Assembly (NCBI RefSeq): GCF_905147365.1
Contig: NC_056418.1
Location: forward strand, 1,580,001-1,644,000
Source of the DNA: Aricia agestis
Taxonomy: Eukaryota > Arthropoda > Insecta > Lepidoptera > Lycaenidae
Length of the DNA: 64,000 bases
Reading direction: 5' to 3'
Under the pieces are notes generated by a model. It was not told where the DNA came from and did no database searches. It worked only from the letters and a program-made list of their open reading frames with translations. Every line of letters begins with the position of its first letter. Position 1 is the stretch's first letter. Shown here one piece after another: positions 1-13,200 of this stretch. The position numbers and the translations under genes were made by a program.

Positions 1-140
1 CCCCGAAACCCCCTATATACTAAATTTCATGAAAATCGTTGGAGCCGATTCCGATATTCCAATTATACCTATATATACAAGAATTGCTCGTTTAAAGATA
101 TAAGATAACAGTTATAAGTATCTTAAACTATAGTATTTAT

Positions 141-716
141 ACAGAATGTAACAAAACTAAGTCATAATACTTGAGGATGTGTAAATGTAATATGTATAAT
201 GTATCCCTTGAATAGAGTTCGCTGTGAAAGTAGCAGCTTTGAAAGATTATCTTTTTTTTACTTTTGTATGGGAAAAATCATGACGCTGGGTCGCTTGCCT
301 ATAGGCACAAATGACAAAAAATTGATCTTTCAAGTTTCAGCGCTGCAACTTTGACATTGAACTCTATAATCAAGGGCGTCGCCAGCCGATGGCGCAGGGG
401 GGGGGGGCAAGTTGACTTTACCTACTACAATTCATACTTTTCTCATTCTCTATATGAATGAGAAAAGTATGTATAAATTGTAGGTAAAGTCGACAGCACT
501 TAAAGCTTTTCACTTGTACTTACTACGAGCCTTACATCTATTACCAGATTTTAATATTATTATTGGCAATATACTTATATTATAATTAGTGGTCGTTGTT
601 TGCATTATATTTGGTAACTTTTTTAGAATCTCTAGGGGGGGGGGCAGCTGCCCCTCCCTGCCCCCCCTTGGCGACGCCCTTGTCTATAATATATCTACTT
701 AAGGGACACAAACACT
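141..716. mobile_element. TA-flanked MITE (cagggtgtaac family), copy 1, split by hAT
   Basis: The left part has acagaatgtaacaaaactaag, the internal gaactctataat and the right-part motif aagggacaca, shared with copies at 51206, 56151 and 58339. It is interrupted by the hAT-type element at 371-682. The right terminus is not clear. Confidence 0.6.
371..682. mobile_element. hAT-type MITE with 8-bp TSD
   Basis: Terminal inverted repeats CAAGGGCGTCGCC / GGCGACGCCCTTG enclose 312 bp flanked by the 8-bp direct repeat tctataat (363-370 and 683-690). Inside is a near-palindrome (about 410-494) and G/C homopolymer runs. 8-bp duplications are the hAT hallmark. Confidence 0.85.
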
Positions 717-1159
717 CCCTAAGGGTGGGTTGCACCAGAGGCGTGGTTAAAGTTAAAATTATGGTCAAAGTTATCGGTATAGTTAAGGTTAATTTTACTT
801 TAACCTTAACTTTGACCACAGAATTTGACAAAAGACGTTGCTGGTCCGACAAGGCTTTTAATGAAAGTGGGCGGGGGCGCTGCTGTTAAAGGAGAACTGT
901 CGAAAATGGCGTTTTTGTATAATGACAGTGTAGGAGTCTCTTTAGTCCCTCACTAATAAGTCCCCGGGTTGCACTAGTAAAACCAATAGGTGATATTAAA
1001 CTTGGCCTTAATTATCCCAAAACTAACACCCGTTCATTCAGACAATGCCTCACGCAGTGACTGCCCGTCGTCTCTCGCGTACATCGCCAGTCGCCTCCCA
1101 GACACAAAACTGCTGACACGGGCGTATGTAATAGGGGGGGGGTCCCTAACGTAAAAAAG

Positions 1160-1215
1160 CGGAAAAGTGTGAGTTGGACTCGCCCATGAAGGGTTCCGCA
1201 GCAGTAAATAGGTAA
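1160..1215 (+). mobile_element. SINE fragment (gcgagtcggactcg family)
   Basis: The segment gtgtgagttggactcgccca and the following tgaagggttccgcagcagta resemble the conserved head of the copies at 26905 and 30990. Confidence 0.5.
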
Positions 1216-1294
1216 CGTGTTTAGGAAATCAAAAGTATTTCTTAAAATTCTTTTCATCTTCTAAACACGGCGGCGCGGCGCGGCGCAGCGGCGG

Positions 1295-1823
1295 CATAGG
1301 GGGGCATTACATTATCATTTATATTGGATCATTTCTATGATCGTATTTAGGATCCAATATATATGATCATTTGATCATATCTGCTTATTACATTATCATA
1401 TTTCATTGATCCTATTTTACGTCATATGTGGTTTCAATAGCCAATGGAGAGCGCTAACGCTGACAGGTATTGAAGTCAGGGTTACTTATAGATCTCAGAG
1501 AATTCGATGTGTCAAAAGACATCGTCATTTTTAATATGGCTTGTTTTTTGTTATTTCAGCAAGATTATCCAAGTATATAATTAGAAAAATAATAACATTA
1601 CATTATTTGAAACATATTAACGAACAAGAAATTAAAAACTCTCTTTTATATTAAATAACTGGCAACACCTATTTCTATGACCGTATTGGATCCAATCTCT
1701 CAGCAAATGTCAAAAATCTATGATCAAGGAAGAAATGAATCATATGTCTATATTACATTATCCAATATTATTGACTCAATGATCTCGAATCCAATATATA
1801 TGTTAATCTAATATCCCCCATAG
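1295..1823. mobile_element. nested MITE with catagggggg termini
   Basis: The left cataggggggcattacatta and right taatctaatatcccccatag ends are imperfect inverted repeats. The interior repeats atattggatcatt/ccaatatatatgatc modules. Confidence 0.5.
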
Positions 1824-2356
1824 TAAAAGGAGGCGGGAACGCTGCACCTTTCCCCGCGCCCCTGCGGCGAATTACGAACGCATCACGGTACCTACTCTGT
1901 AGCTCCACCATGAGTTTAAAACTATAGAATTTTTCGATACTCGATACCGACTACCGTAAATATTTAGCCGTTTAGGGGTTTAGGGGCCTACTGATACAGT
2001 ATGTATGTAACATACTATGGAGCGTGTCCGTAATAATTAGATATTAATATTATTATACTGTGAATAGAAAAAAAATACATGTACCTCGCCGATTAAAATC
2101 GGTGCGGTACATATTATATTATGATATTGTCGATTGGACAAGTAAGATGGATAGTAATGGAGGGGGTCCGGACCCCCCCCCCCCCCCTCCTTATATACGC
2201 CCGTGGTCCCTACAACAGCGTTAGTTCCTTTTTGCGCCACGTGCATTTAAAGCCTTGTCGAGCTCTATGGTTATGGTTAAATATGGCGTCCATTTTTTAC
2301 ATTAACCAAAGATTTGACATTTTGCATTGTAGTTAAGTTGGTGCAACCTACCCTAA

Positions 2357-2621
2357 TACATCTATCTTCAACCCGCGGCCTGCCGAGACTTTATCTATGG
2401 CGGGTGGCCTGCGTGATGGACGATGGTAAACCTTTTTTAAGATTCAAGCCTACCGGCAAAGTGATGTAAAGTTGTGAGTCATGAAAATTTTTGCACTTTT
2501 AAATAGTTAATTTTGAAGAACGTTACGTTTTCATCTTAAAAAATTTTGTTGTGGCCCGCGACATAAAGACTTAAAACATGTTTGTGGCCCGTTTGAAAAA
2601 ATGTTGGGGACCACTGCTATT
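2357..2621. repeat. hAT-like non-autonomous repeat, right end
   Basis: It ends gttggggaccactgc and contains tgtggcccgcgac and cccgcggcctgccgagact. The same modules occur at 29745-30008. The ggggaccactg terminus is typical of one hAT group; no target duplication was found. Confidence 0.45.
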
Positions 2622-4008
2622 GAATTATCATTATATATATATTGAATTATCACTTTGTTATTTTACACCTTGTATACTCAGAGGGCGGTTGGTAAGAACG
2701 GGTAAGTCTTTATGTAATACCGCGTTAGTATCGGCGAGTTTTCAATTGGTCGATAAGCGATTATAGCAGGCGGGTGGCGCGATAAGGCCGGACAATTTAA
2801 CGCTCGCTGCGTGTACGCTCATAACTGCTTTAATGCCAGCGACCTGATTACTTAGCCATCTTCTAGAAACTATATAGACCTTTCTGTATATCGTCGTTGC
2901 CAGGGCCTGATAGCTATTTAGCCGCTTCGGGCAAATATAGGTAATTTTCCGCGCTTTACGTACAGAAAACCATGAGCTAGATTTGTTGGGGGATGATGGT
3001 GAGCAGTGGCGGCCTTTATACTCATTGCGAGGCCTCGGGCGACAGGTCTTTGCGAGGTCCTTTGTCTTCCAAAAAACACCTTGCCAGACCCCTGCAACCC
3101 CCTATGGCCGCCACTGATGGTGGAAAAAAATTAATTATACTACTTAATGCCACGATCGTGGGAATAGCAGACACAATAGATTTTCAATTGTTATACGGCA
3201 GCCGGGTGCCGCTTGGGGAATAATTGGGGATTGATAGGTTAAATATTTCCACTATTCAACCTTGGGTGGGTGGTGTAAAATTCTCAAACTTGGGTGGTGG
3301 ATGGCTAATGGATAGGTTGGAACTTGGAAGATAGGAATAAGCCAATTTTGCCGCCCCTCATTTCAGAGGTCTACTAGGCCACGGACGCTCTTAGAAATAA
3401 AATATAATCAATAATGCGTACTACATGAAATAAAACACAATAAATTTTCAATAATTTTAATTCAATACCCAATATAACTTTATCTTACAATAAATAACAT
3501 CTCAACTAACTCCTCTCCGACTAACTCCTCTCACACATCATAGGAGAAAAATAGTTTTGTAGATCACTTTATATTTTCGTTCTGGACCTCATATTATTAT
3601 ATACATCAGCACGGCTTTTATAGATGAATTTTTGTCAATAGATATTTTTCTGTCGCTATACTCCAACCACGCTTTTCTTATACTTAAAATTACTCTTCTT
3701 CTTATTTACAAGATATGAAAGTTATAATCAAAATACAGCATCGAATGCTACATTTCAACTTAAAAATAACATTGATTTCCCTACTAGTCCTACAACAAAG
3801 CAGAATCTACACAATACAAGCACTCTATTACTTAAAAATAAGATGGCTGATTAGCTGCAATAATTACATCAAATAATTATGTATACAATTTCGACAAATT
3901 TTATGTGTATTCATGGTTAGATGGACCGTTGACACATGGACCAGTTCTAAAAGTTTGACTATCTTAAATTATACAAAAATAAGTGACCGCAACGTCACGC
4001 CGGCAGAC
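2622..4008. other. no gene seen
   Basis: AT-rich unique-looking DNA with one Gly/Pro-coding chance frame (2993-3223). No splice-supported exon, RNA gene or clear terminal repeat. Confidence 0.5.
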
Positions 4009-4017
4009 GCTGTTGAA

Positions 4018-4063
4018 CAACGCATTTACATGAGTGCATGCGTGCACTCATGTAAATGCGTTG
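4018..4063. repeat. short near-perfect palindrome
   Basis: Arms caacgcatttacatgagtgc and its complement meet with almost no loop. It lies just left of the element at 4118. Confidence 0.75.
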
Positions 4064-4117
4064 CTCAACAATACATGATTGCGTGCGATTTCACGGCGTT
4101 GTTAAGTGATTGTCAAC

Positions 4118-4468
4118 CACTGACCTCCATTATACAAGTATGCTGGACCTATGATACCCTTTAAAATGACTGCTGTTTTTTGTGCCTATTTGAAGCGGAA
4201 TCAGCGCCCCCAATGCGGGTGAAGAGAACTAAATCTGACGTAAACATGACGTTTAAAAGTCGCCATATTGGCGCTGATAGCAGTAGTGCGAGTACTTGGA
4301 ACTAATACTAGTTTTTACCACCGTAGTAATTATATTTAGCGGCCATTTGCAAGTTACGTCAGATTTAGTTTTTTTCCCCCGCATTAGGGGCGCTGATTCC
4401 GCTTCAAATAGGCACAAAAAACAGCTGGGTATCTTATGTTCAGTGTACTTGTATAATGGAGGTCAGTG
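4118..4468. mobile_element. palindromic MITE, CACTGACCTCC termini, 9-bp TSD
   Basis: Inverted termini CACTGACCTCCATTATACA; interior arms share ctgattccgcttcaaatagg and tacgtcagatttagt. It is flanked by the 9-bp direct repeat attgtcaac (4109-4117 and 4469-4477). A sibling is at 18212-18459. The duplication length suggests a Mutator-like family. Confidence 0.8.
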
Positions 4469-4644
4469 ATTGTCAACTTATGCCTGGTAGAGCACTTGTG
4501 TCGATAGTACCATCTATAATCATTAAGCACTAGGACTGTAGCGTTAATTATTTGTTTATTAAAAAAAATATAAATTCTTGTGCTTGCAAGTCGAGACATA
4601 TTTTTATTATAATAATATTATTATGTTCCTTTCTATAAAAGTAG

Positions 4645-4720
4645 GGGTCAAACGAGCAAACGGATCACCTGATGCAAAGGGATAATCGTCGCTGATGGAC
4701 GTCACAATGTAGGAGTAACA
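4645..4720 (-). mobile_element. 3' fragment of the AGCCATGCTTCGG SINE family
   Basis: The plus strand has aggggtcaaacgagcaaacg and the following gatcacctgatgcaaaggg, the diverged 3' end of the SINE seen complete at 23583, 24269, 46918 and 57548. Confidence 0.6.
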
Positions 4721-5106
4721 AGCCGGTCTTACAAAGTTATATAATTATGCTATTATCACTACCCAAACATGCCTTAAAACACGCACATCGTCTACAAATA
4801 ATTCAAAGACTATTCGCTAATACTTAAAAAATATAAAATAATTTTCTACTATCAGATCTTATTTATAATTCATTTAACTTAACACAACTTAATATATTAA
4901 AAGTATTTATTGAATTATTATAATCTAATTTATATACAATAGAATTTACTATTATCAAAATAGTTTTAAATATGTAGTAGTATTGTTATATTTTTTTCGT
5001 CAACATTACTCTGTTGCCAATTTGATCTAAATGTAGACAAATTGCACAGTAAATACGTGACATTTAAATTAGTAGCGTTATATACGTTAGTATAGTACTG
5101 CTTGCC

Positions 5107-5475
5107 TTACTCCCGACAGCATCAGAATCGAATCAGCACGATCTCAACAGCTTTTGCTATTTCCGACATGTACTAGCGCAAAATCGTGCTGCGACTCAAT
5201 GTGGAACTAATTCGATCTCAACGGCTTTTTCCACTCCTGACAGCTATACTAGCGCACTGTGGTGCTGCGGCTCAATTGGGAACTAATCAGATTCGTAAAT
5301 CAAAATCGTATCATTAGGCCTACTATGAAACTGTCGAGAAAAAGAAAAATCAGACGAGAATACCGCGTCCTGCTCTAACAACGTATTTCACGTTTGTTAG
5401 AGTAGGACGCGGCATTCTCGTACGATTGTTTGAGTCTTAAAACAGTTTCATGGCACAAGGCCAGTTTCGGGAGTA
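5107..5475. mobile_element. MITE with cttactcccga termini, copy 1, with nested palindrome
   Basis: It begins cttactcccgacag and ends tttcgggagtaag. The interior shares ctcaatgtggaactaattcg with the copy at 50070-50388. An inserted palindrome (about 5356-5426, arms around ccgcgtcctgctctaacaa) is absent from that copy. Confidence 0.65.
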
Positions 5476-5479
5476 AGAT

Positions 5480-6787
5480 AATTTTAAAATGAGCCTATTT
5501 GGCGATAGTACTTGTATATTATATTTTAGATTATGTAATAGATATTGTAGTCGTCAAATCCATCACTCAATTCCATTTCCTAGAAGCGATATTAGACGGT
5601 TCATTTATAAATTATAGTTCATTTTCATAATTTTCATTCCTAGATATTTTACTTCGAGTGACACGTTTGACAAACATATTATAAGTTTATAAATTTAATC
5701 ATTAATTCGTGTATTATGATTTCACATCTAATAGCCGCAATGAGAGACATTTACTGATGATTAAACTTACAATTTTGTGACGAGATCGACAGATTTTGTA
5801 TGGCGCTTATGTTAAAATCGCCATTCAATTACGGTTAAGTAACAATAATTTCGTCTCTGAATGCGGCAGTTAAGGTGATTGCACATGTATCAGAACGCAC
5901 GCGCTGAACGCGCCGTATTTTAGAATTTGTTGTAAGAAATGATTTCGTGTACGCATTTCTTGTACTATGCGGTGCGTTCGATGCGTACAGCACGTACGGT
6001 GTTGGCAAATGTGCGCTCAGCTTTAGTCTGATAGTTATCAATATAAATCAAAATTCGTATTAGATATTTCTAACATGAATTAAGCAATATCGTTCGCATA
6101 AGTCTTATGTCGTCTCTTTCACACTATAATGAGCTGCATGGCCTAGGTCTCCAAGAATAAACATATTTACCTGGATTTCTAATCTAGGTCTTGAGTATGA
6201 GCTAGATTCTAGAATCTTCTAGATCTGTCCCTTAATTTAGTTCATTTTAAGTAACATTTACTTTAACAAAATATTCTGAAGTCCAGACATGTACTTAGAT
6301 ATAATAAGTAGTTGAAGTATTAATAATAATTTGTGATAGGATCTTAAGCTAGTTTAAGCGAGGACGGTAGCATAAAAGCTAGCAAGTCGTTTTGAGTCTT
6401 GACATTAGACTGAATATACAGAATAGGTAAATATATAGTGATAAAATGCGGGCCCGAAATGTTTCGGGGTGCCTCAGGGCAGTGTGCTAAGTCCGTTTTC
6501 AGAGTAAAATAGTCATAATATAACCCGTACGAACAAAGTTTATGGCTCTCGTCATAGAACAGTTATACAAATGAGGTGCATGTCGCACGGGCTAGCTGTA
6601 GTTATTGTCTAGTATTGAAACATTATTATTAGCTAGTATGTTCGAATTATCTTATCATAAAATTGTGCTAATATATCTATAGCACGATGTGTTCTACACA
6701 CCAACACATTTTAACTTCATCAGGATTTTTAATCACTATGTTGAATTGTTCACCCGATCACTTACCGCCACTAGTAGAAACGCTCAG
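5480..6787. other. no gene seen
   Basis: AT-rich intergenic sequence downstream of retm with no convincing frame, RNA or bounded repeat. Confidence 0.5.
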
Positions 6788-6911
6788 GCTGTTTGCACAC
6801 TAATAGCGAATCGTGAAAAAGAGACAGGCAGATTTACTGTCCCACAATATGTTATGCAGTTTCTTGTATTGTCTACCTAGCGGTACACAACTAAAGGTGT
6901 GCAAACAGCAT
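6788..6911. mobile_element. short MITE, gctgtttgcacac termini
   Basis: Inverted ends gctgtttgcacactaatag and ctaaaggtgtgcaaacagc bound about 124 bp. Confidence 0.6.
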
Positions 6912-6982
6912 CATATTAAATGAACATACAATATGTAAGTTCATCTAACATTTAAAATGACACGATATACTACGTCGGTTAG

Positions 6983-7147
6983 CACAACAGCGGCAGGGAT
7001 TCCGCGAAAGGGGACGTGTCTTGTGCGGGGCGGGGCTCCATGTAACAACATTATAATTACTCCCACAACTCAGCACTGCAACAGCGGCGGGGATTCCCCG
7101 GGCGAGGGCGTGGCCTGCGCGGGGGCGGGGCCGGGGACGGCGTAGGA
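6983..7147 (-). other. GC-rich retm 3' UTR start with direct repeat
   Basis: Immediately 3' of the retm stop. The motif caacagcggc(a/g)gggattcc occurs at 6985 and 7080, each followed by a G/C-rich block. Assigned to the 3' UTR only by position. Confidence 0.45.
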
Positions 7148-7235
7148 TCACCGCGACGGGCACGAGCTAGTGGCGGACTTGCCGCTCAGGCACGAGAACC
7201 CGCTCACGCCGGACTGCAGGCTCGACATGGAACCC
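7148..7235 (-). CDS. retm: retm terminal coding exon
   Basis: 88 nt, phase 2 in. It encodes GSMSSLQSGVSGFSCLSG and a Ser-rich tail ending CPSR, then TGA at 7148-7150. It aligns with the SEC14L1 C-terminus (GSMTSLESSHSGFSQLS, ending MISR), so the gene end is firmly placed. The 3' UTR lies below 7148; I did not find a convincing poly(A) signal. Confidence 0.92.
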
Positions 7236-10200
7236 CTGAAAGTATTATAGGGTAAATGACTAGTGATTGGATAGTACCAGTCATTGGACAAAGCACAAAA
7301 ACAGAATATTTATTAAGGTTGATTTAAAACTGCCTCTTTTTTAAGTAATAGAACGCCTGTTTTTGTGCTCTGTCCAATGACTAAATAGTACTATCCAATC
7401 AATAGTCATATTCACCATCAGTATATTTTTAGTACGGTAAAGACAAGTGCATAATGATTTAAACGTCACACTGCACACAATAGTTATTTTTGAACGGCTT
7501 TTGTTATTTCACATTTTTTTGGTGTTTTTTTTTTTTAATTTAATGTTTGATGCGCAGTAGTGCCTAAATGACTAAATTCAAATCAATGAGGCTTCAATAA
7601 TTATCGTGCTAACTTACATGGTGAGAAAAAAACCGTTGTTTATACGGTACGCAACGTATACGCAAAATTTGCATTAGCGGTACGCAAATGCGTACATAAC
7701 AATCTGATGAGCTTAATTCTGAGCAGTTTCAGAACAGGTACAGTACCTGTAGTGGTGGCTGGCGAGCGTCTCGTAGAAGTACATGAGCTGTGCGGCGCGG
7801 GGGGCGGGGTCGAGCGCGTCGCATCGCCACTGCAGCACGTAGCTGCCCACCTCCGCCATCACGTGTGAGCCCTGGGGAATACGGTATACTTAAGCTTATG
7901 TATTAACACATAACCCTCCCGGCAGTCGGGTAAAAATAAAACTACTGCGACTTTGTTCCTCATTAAAACAAGTGAAAAGAAAATTACACACCGAAAATAT
8001 ACTGGTATTAAAATGATTATTACACAACATTGTATAGTCTGTCAAAAAAAGAGGAAATTAAAAAGTGGCAAAACCGTAGTGTCATCCCTCTTTTCTTAGA
8101 TTGATTTGAAAGAGATGACACTACGATGTTGCCACTTTTTAATTTTTTAACTTTTTTGATAGACTATACAAGTCTATTTATTGTTATTAAGTACGTAACG
8201 GAACCCATAATATAGAGGACCATGATTTATTCCATCTAAATAACATTCAAACTCATAACTACTGGACCGATTATGAGGGCTCTTCAACAGAGACAAAATT
8301 GATGTCTCAGTCAAGACACTGTCTCGGTTTTACAATTGCAGAGCATAAAGCGACTCAGTGGCGCGCAATGCTGAATGCTAATGCTTAATTAGACATTAAT
8401 AAATTTATTTGAGTGTGCTTGATTGTGAAAAACGATTCAGTTGTTTCAGTTGTTACACTCAACGTTGAGCAGTAAGCGCATTTGCATAATGCGGTCTAGT
8501 GTTACAATGAGAGTGTTTGAAATTCTATTTGTCACCAGGTGCTGCTATGTAGCATTAAGGTACTAGTTGGAATCCGGCTACATGACGCGGCAGCAGACGA
8601 CGTGTCATCGCGACACTACTGGTTTCTATGTATTTCTATGAAAAGTGTCGCTAACTGCGGAGGGTATTTCATAGAAATACATACTTAGAAACCAGTAGTG
8701 TCGCGATGACACGTTGTCTGCGGTTGCTTCATGTCGCCCGCTACCGGCACCTTTAGGGTATATCGTGTCAAATGAGTATATTATCGTGACATATGACAGC
8801 TATATCGTGACACACGACAGCTATATCGTGACACATGACAGCTGTTTCGTGACATATGACAGCTATATCGTGACACATGACAGCTATATCGTGACACATG
8901 ACAGCTATATCGTGACACATAACAGCTATATCGTGACATATGACAGCAGTTTGACATGATAAACCCTGAGGCTATATAGCGGCACCTGGTGGCAAATATA
9001 ATTTCAAACACCCTCATCGGAAAGTAGGAGTAAGTAATACGCGGTAAAAATTAATCCATAAAACATTGATTTTTCTTTCGAGTGAGAATTCGAACGAGTT
9101 CAATTTCGAACCCACACGTTACATACCTGTATGCTTTCGCCGTCGTGACAGAGCAGCGCGGGCTCGACGCGATGGAAGTGTTCCCCCTCCCGCCACCCGC
9201 GCACCGCCAGCACGGACCCCGCCTCCTCCCCGCCCCCCGCGCACGCGCCTAAAACGTGATTCATACTTTTAAATAAATTGTATACATAAATTAGTTTTTT
9301 TTTCAAACATGTCTCAAAACCTAAATCATAATTAATGCGGTGTACAAAGTACAATAATGTATTAGGTTAACTGCTGAGTGAGAGCTTTGTGTCAGCAGTT
9401 TACATTTTTTTTATTTTTTTATTTTTTTATTTTACAGAGGCTTTTAACACTCAGTGTTAATGTCAGCCTCATAGGTGAATACAGTGTTCCCTACATAAGG
9501 GACAGATCCAAAAAACTATATAATTTTATTGCCTCTGGGGACAACGGCTCCGAAAGTACACTATTGATCCGTCCATTGTGCAGGCAGCCAAAGTCACCTA
9601 AGAGCCTTGATCTTAGCTCTGCAGTCCGAGCACACTCCAGCAAAACATGATACAGGTCTTCGGGCTTGTCGCACACATCGCAATTAGGCGAAGGCTTAAT
9701 TCCAACCAAGTAGCAAAATTTATTTGCTGGAATGTGCCCAGATCGTAATCTAAAGGCTGACACCAACAACTTTCTCGATAAATTACACGAAATAAACCAA
9801 GGCTCCCATACTGGTTTATTCTGGATGGTTCCGTACCAAACTCCAACACCTCTTTGTAATTCCTCGCCGAAATGGTATTCCCATTTCTCGAGCGCCTTTT
9901 CCTTAATCTGATGACGAAGCTCATTTACAAAAGGTTTAGAACAGACCACGGGACCATCCATAACTGCACTCTTGGCAAGCGCATCCGCAGTTTCGTTTCC
10001 AATTAAACCGACATGGGCAGGAACCCATTGCAGTTTAATTGAAACTTTTCCAGAAACATGCCGGAGTAAATCCAAAGCTTCGAAGGCTATCGGAGAGCCA
10101 CGTTGCTTCGTGGCGCACCGACGAAGGTGTTGGAGAGCACTTCTCGAGTCTGATAAAATAACTATACTGTTATTGTTGTTCAAGTTATTAACATAAGTTA

Positions 10201-13200
10201 GTGATTCCTTAATAGCAAGAAGTTCAGCAGTCATTATATTATTATCTCTATGTAATTTAAACTTCTGTGAAACGTCTAATTGGGGATCGAAGAAGGCAGC
10301 TCCGACACCTTGAGTACATTTAGAGCCATCCGTATATAACTTATAACAATCAGAATAATTATCAGATATGAATTGCAAAAAATAATTTTTAAGTTCACAA
10401 TCAGATAAGCTCCGTTTTGGAGCCATGTCGCCAACTTTATGTACAATGAGTTCTTCGACATCTATTGAAGACACCCATGTGTTTAATGAATACGCATCTA
10501 ACTTTTCACTTACATATACATTAATATTACTCCATTCAGAGTTAATTTGTGCTAGAATTGGGAGATTAGTATTCCTAAAATAATTTCGTACTAAATTTAA
10601 CTGATCTAAAGAATATAACAAATCGTTGCCTAGTCTAGACTTAAATTTAAGCAAGAACCTACTCGCCAACACGTACCTACGTATATGTAAGGGAGGAATG
10701 GAGAGTTCACTCTGCATAACAAACACTGGAGTGCTACGTATAAAAGAGCCACATATTCTCAACGCTCTGTTTTGTAGAATATCGAGCTTTTTAAGATGTG
10801 TTTTAGCACAACTACCATATATAAAGCTAGCATAGTCCAGTCGGCTCCTTACAAGAGAAATATAAAGACGGCGAATATATTGAGGGTGAACTCCCCACGA
10901 CCTACCCGATAGAACTTTTAAGACGTTCAAACATTTATAGTTTTTAGCACACAATTCATTTACATGAAGACTCCATCTTAAGGACGAGTCCAGCCATAAA
11001 CCTAAGTATTTAACTTTATCCACCACGTTAAGAGATGAACCGTTAATCTCAATATCAATATTAAAACTTCTTCTAGTTCTATTAAATACACAAATATTAG
11101 ATTTAGATACGGATAATTGGAGACCAATACTATCTAAATACTTAATCACGGCCTTTATAGCTAACTTAAGAGAGCAAACTGCTTCTAGAGTATTACCATT
11201 TACAACTGTTTTGTATAACACGAAATCATCAGCGTATTGGGAGTTATAAACATTATTATTTACAATAATTCTAGAAATACCTCTAGTTGCAATATTAAAT
11301 AAACTAGGAGAAAGGGGGTCCCCTTGAGCTAGTCCCTGGTTTGTACATCTAATTAATAATCCTACTACTTTACTTAGATCATCTAAAACAATTGTACAAC
11401 GACGATTAGACAAAAAATTAAATAAATATTTACAAATAAAATTACCGATTCCAATTTCCTGCAAGATATGAATTAATGCAGTTATATTTACATTGTTGTA
11501 GGCATTCTCAATGTCTATGAAGCAAGCGATTGTTGGCTCTCTTCTGGCAAAACCTAATTGTATATGAGATGTAAGTAAAGCTAGGTTATCAACACAAGAT
11601 TGTCCACGTCTAAAACCAGTCGACGTGCCGGGAAGGAGGCCCTGGCTTTCAATAAACCACTCCAATCTTCTTAATAGAATCAAATGGAATATCTTACACG
11701 GACAAGACATTAATGAGATAGGACGTAATGAGGAGGCAAGAGTGGGATCCCTTCCCGGTTTAAGAATAGTGACTATTTGTATGTCTCTCCACTGATCAGG
11801 TATATTACTTGACATTAAAATTAAATTGAAAATTTTTAAAAGCATACACTTAGCATTATTTGGAAGATAATAGATCATAGTATATGATATATTATCCATT
11901 CCTGGAGATGTATCTTTCTTTTTTAAACAGTTACGAAGCTCCGCGAGAGTAATGGGTGATTCTATAATGGAAGGTTGTCTTTCTGGCAAAGTTGGCTCCT
12001 GCTCGGCAACATAATCAGGGGTCAAGGAATGCAATAGCTTTTCAGCATTAAGAGGATCTACAGTATCTCTGCGTCCAGTGTTGCCTTTGATCCATCGCAT
12101 CTTTCTCCACATAACGGATGCTGATGTTTCGTGGTTGATACTGGAACAAAATTCTCTCCACGACTTAGATTTTTCTTTTCTTATAAGTAATTTGGCTTGG
12201 GATACTTTGTTTTTCCATAGAAGCAAATTAGAAGGTGTAGGATTACGCCGTAACTGCGCCAATGCAAGACGCCGTTCAGCAACTGCCTTTGAAAGATCAT
12301 TATTCCAATAATGTTTGGGTTTGAAGTTTGATGTGGGGTCTTGACAAATTTTAATCCAAGGGATGTGCTTATCAGCCAAATATTTAATTTGATTTGTAAA
12401 ACTATCATAGCTCGTTTGGACATCATTCACCTCTTCATGAATAAACATTGTCGTTCCTTCTTTAGTATATTCTACCCAGTTAGCTGCTTTATAATTTCTT
12501 TTTTTAATGTATCTGTTCGTTTTATAAAAACCACAACTTAACTTTAACACTAGATGATCACTGCCTAAGGATTCATTTGTAACCTGCCAACTCATATTGA
12601 CAGCAATGTCTGTGGAAGCAAATGATATATCAGGCGAGGTTTTTTGAAGGCTACCGTTAACCCACTTCACTCTAGTAGGCGCACCGTCATTAAGACATAT
12701 AAAATCATTTTCAAACATAGCTTTATAAACAGCTTCACCTCTTCTATCGGACTTGCAAGACCATAGAGTGTGATGCGCATTAAAATCTCCGATTATAAGA
12801 CAACCTGTTTTGAATGTATTGAAAATCGCATCCCAATCCTGTTGACTTGTAGAAATTGAAGGCGGACAATACACAGCAATCACGTGCTTTAATGTAGGTA
12901 CGTTAAAAACTTCAATATTGATTATCTGGATATCAGAGTTATAAATATTAGAAACTCGTTCAGAATAGTTTATTGATTTATGTATTATGGCGCACAAACC
13001 ACCATATGAATCGTCTCTGTCTGCTCTCACTATATTATAACCAGAAAATTTCAGGCTTACACTAGATGAAAGCCACGTTTCACTCACAAAAGCCATATGT
13101 ATTTTGTCTTGTGACATCAAAAGTTCAAAGTCACTGGCCTTACGTTTTAAACTGTTAGCATTCCATTGAAAAATGTTGATACCGCTGTGTAAAGAATTGA

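Larger units (their letters stand above)
720..2356. mobile_element. palindromic-end element (aagggtgggttgcacc), long copy with nested insertions
   Basis: The inverted termini aagggtgggttgcacc and ggtgcaacctaccct bound 1.6 kb. The outer parts match the short copy at 20354-20690 (in inverted arrangement), while 930-2195 is absent there and holds other elements (1295-1823 and a C-run element near 2160-2207). The arms contain stretches of (A/T)AAGTTAA-type repeats. Confidence 0.7.

Noticed and set aside
8779..8947. CRISPR-like regular repeats
   Set aside because: Units are contiguous without unique spacers; this is a minisatellite in animal DNA.
8714..9017. Open frames with seven-residue repeats on both strands
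   Set aside because: They are produced by the 21-bp tandem repeat, whose unit length is divisible by three.
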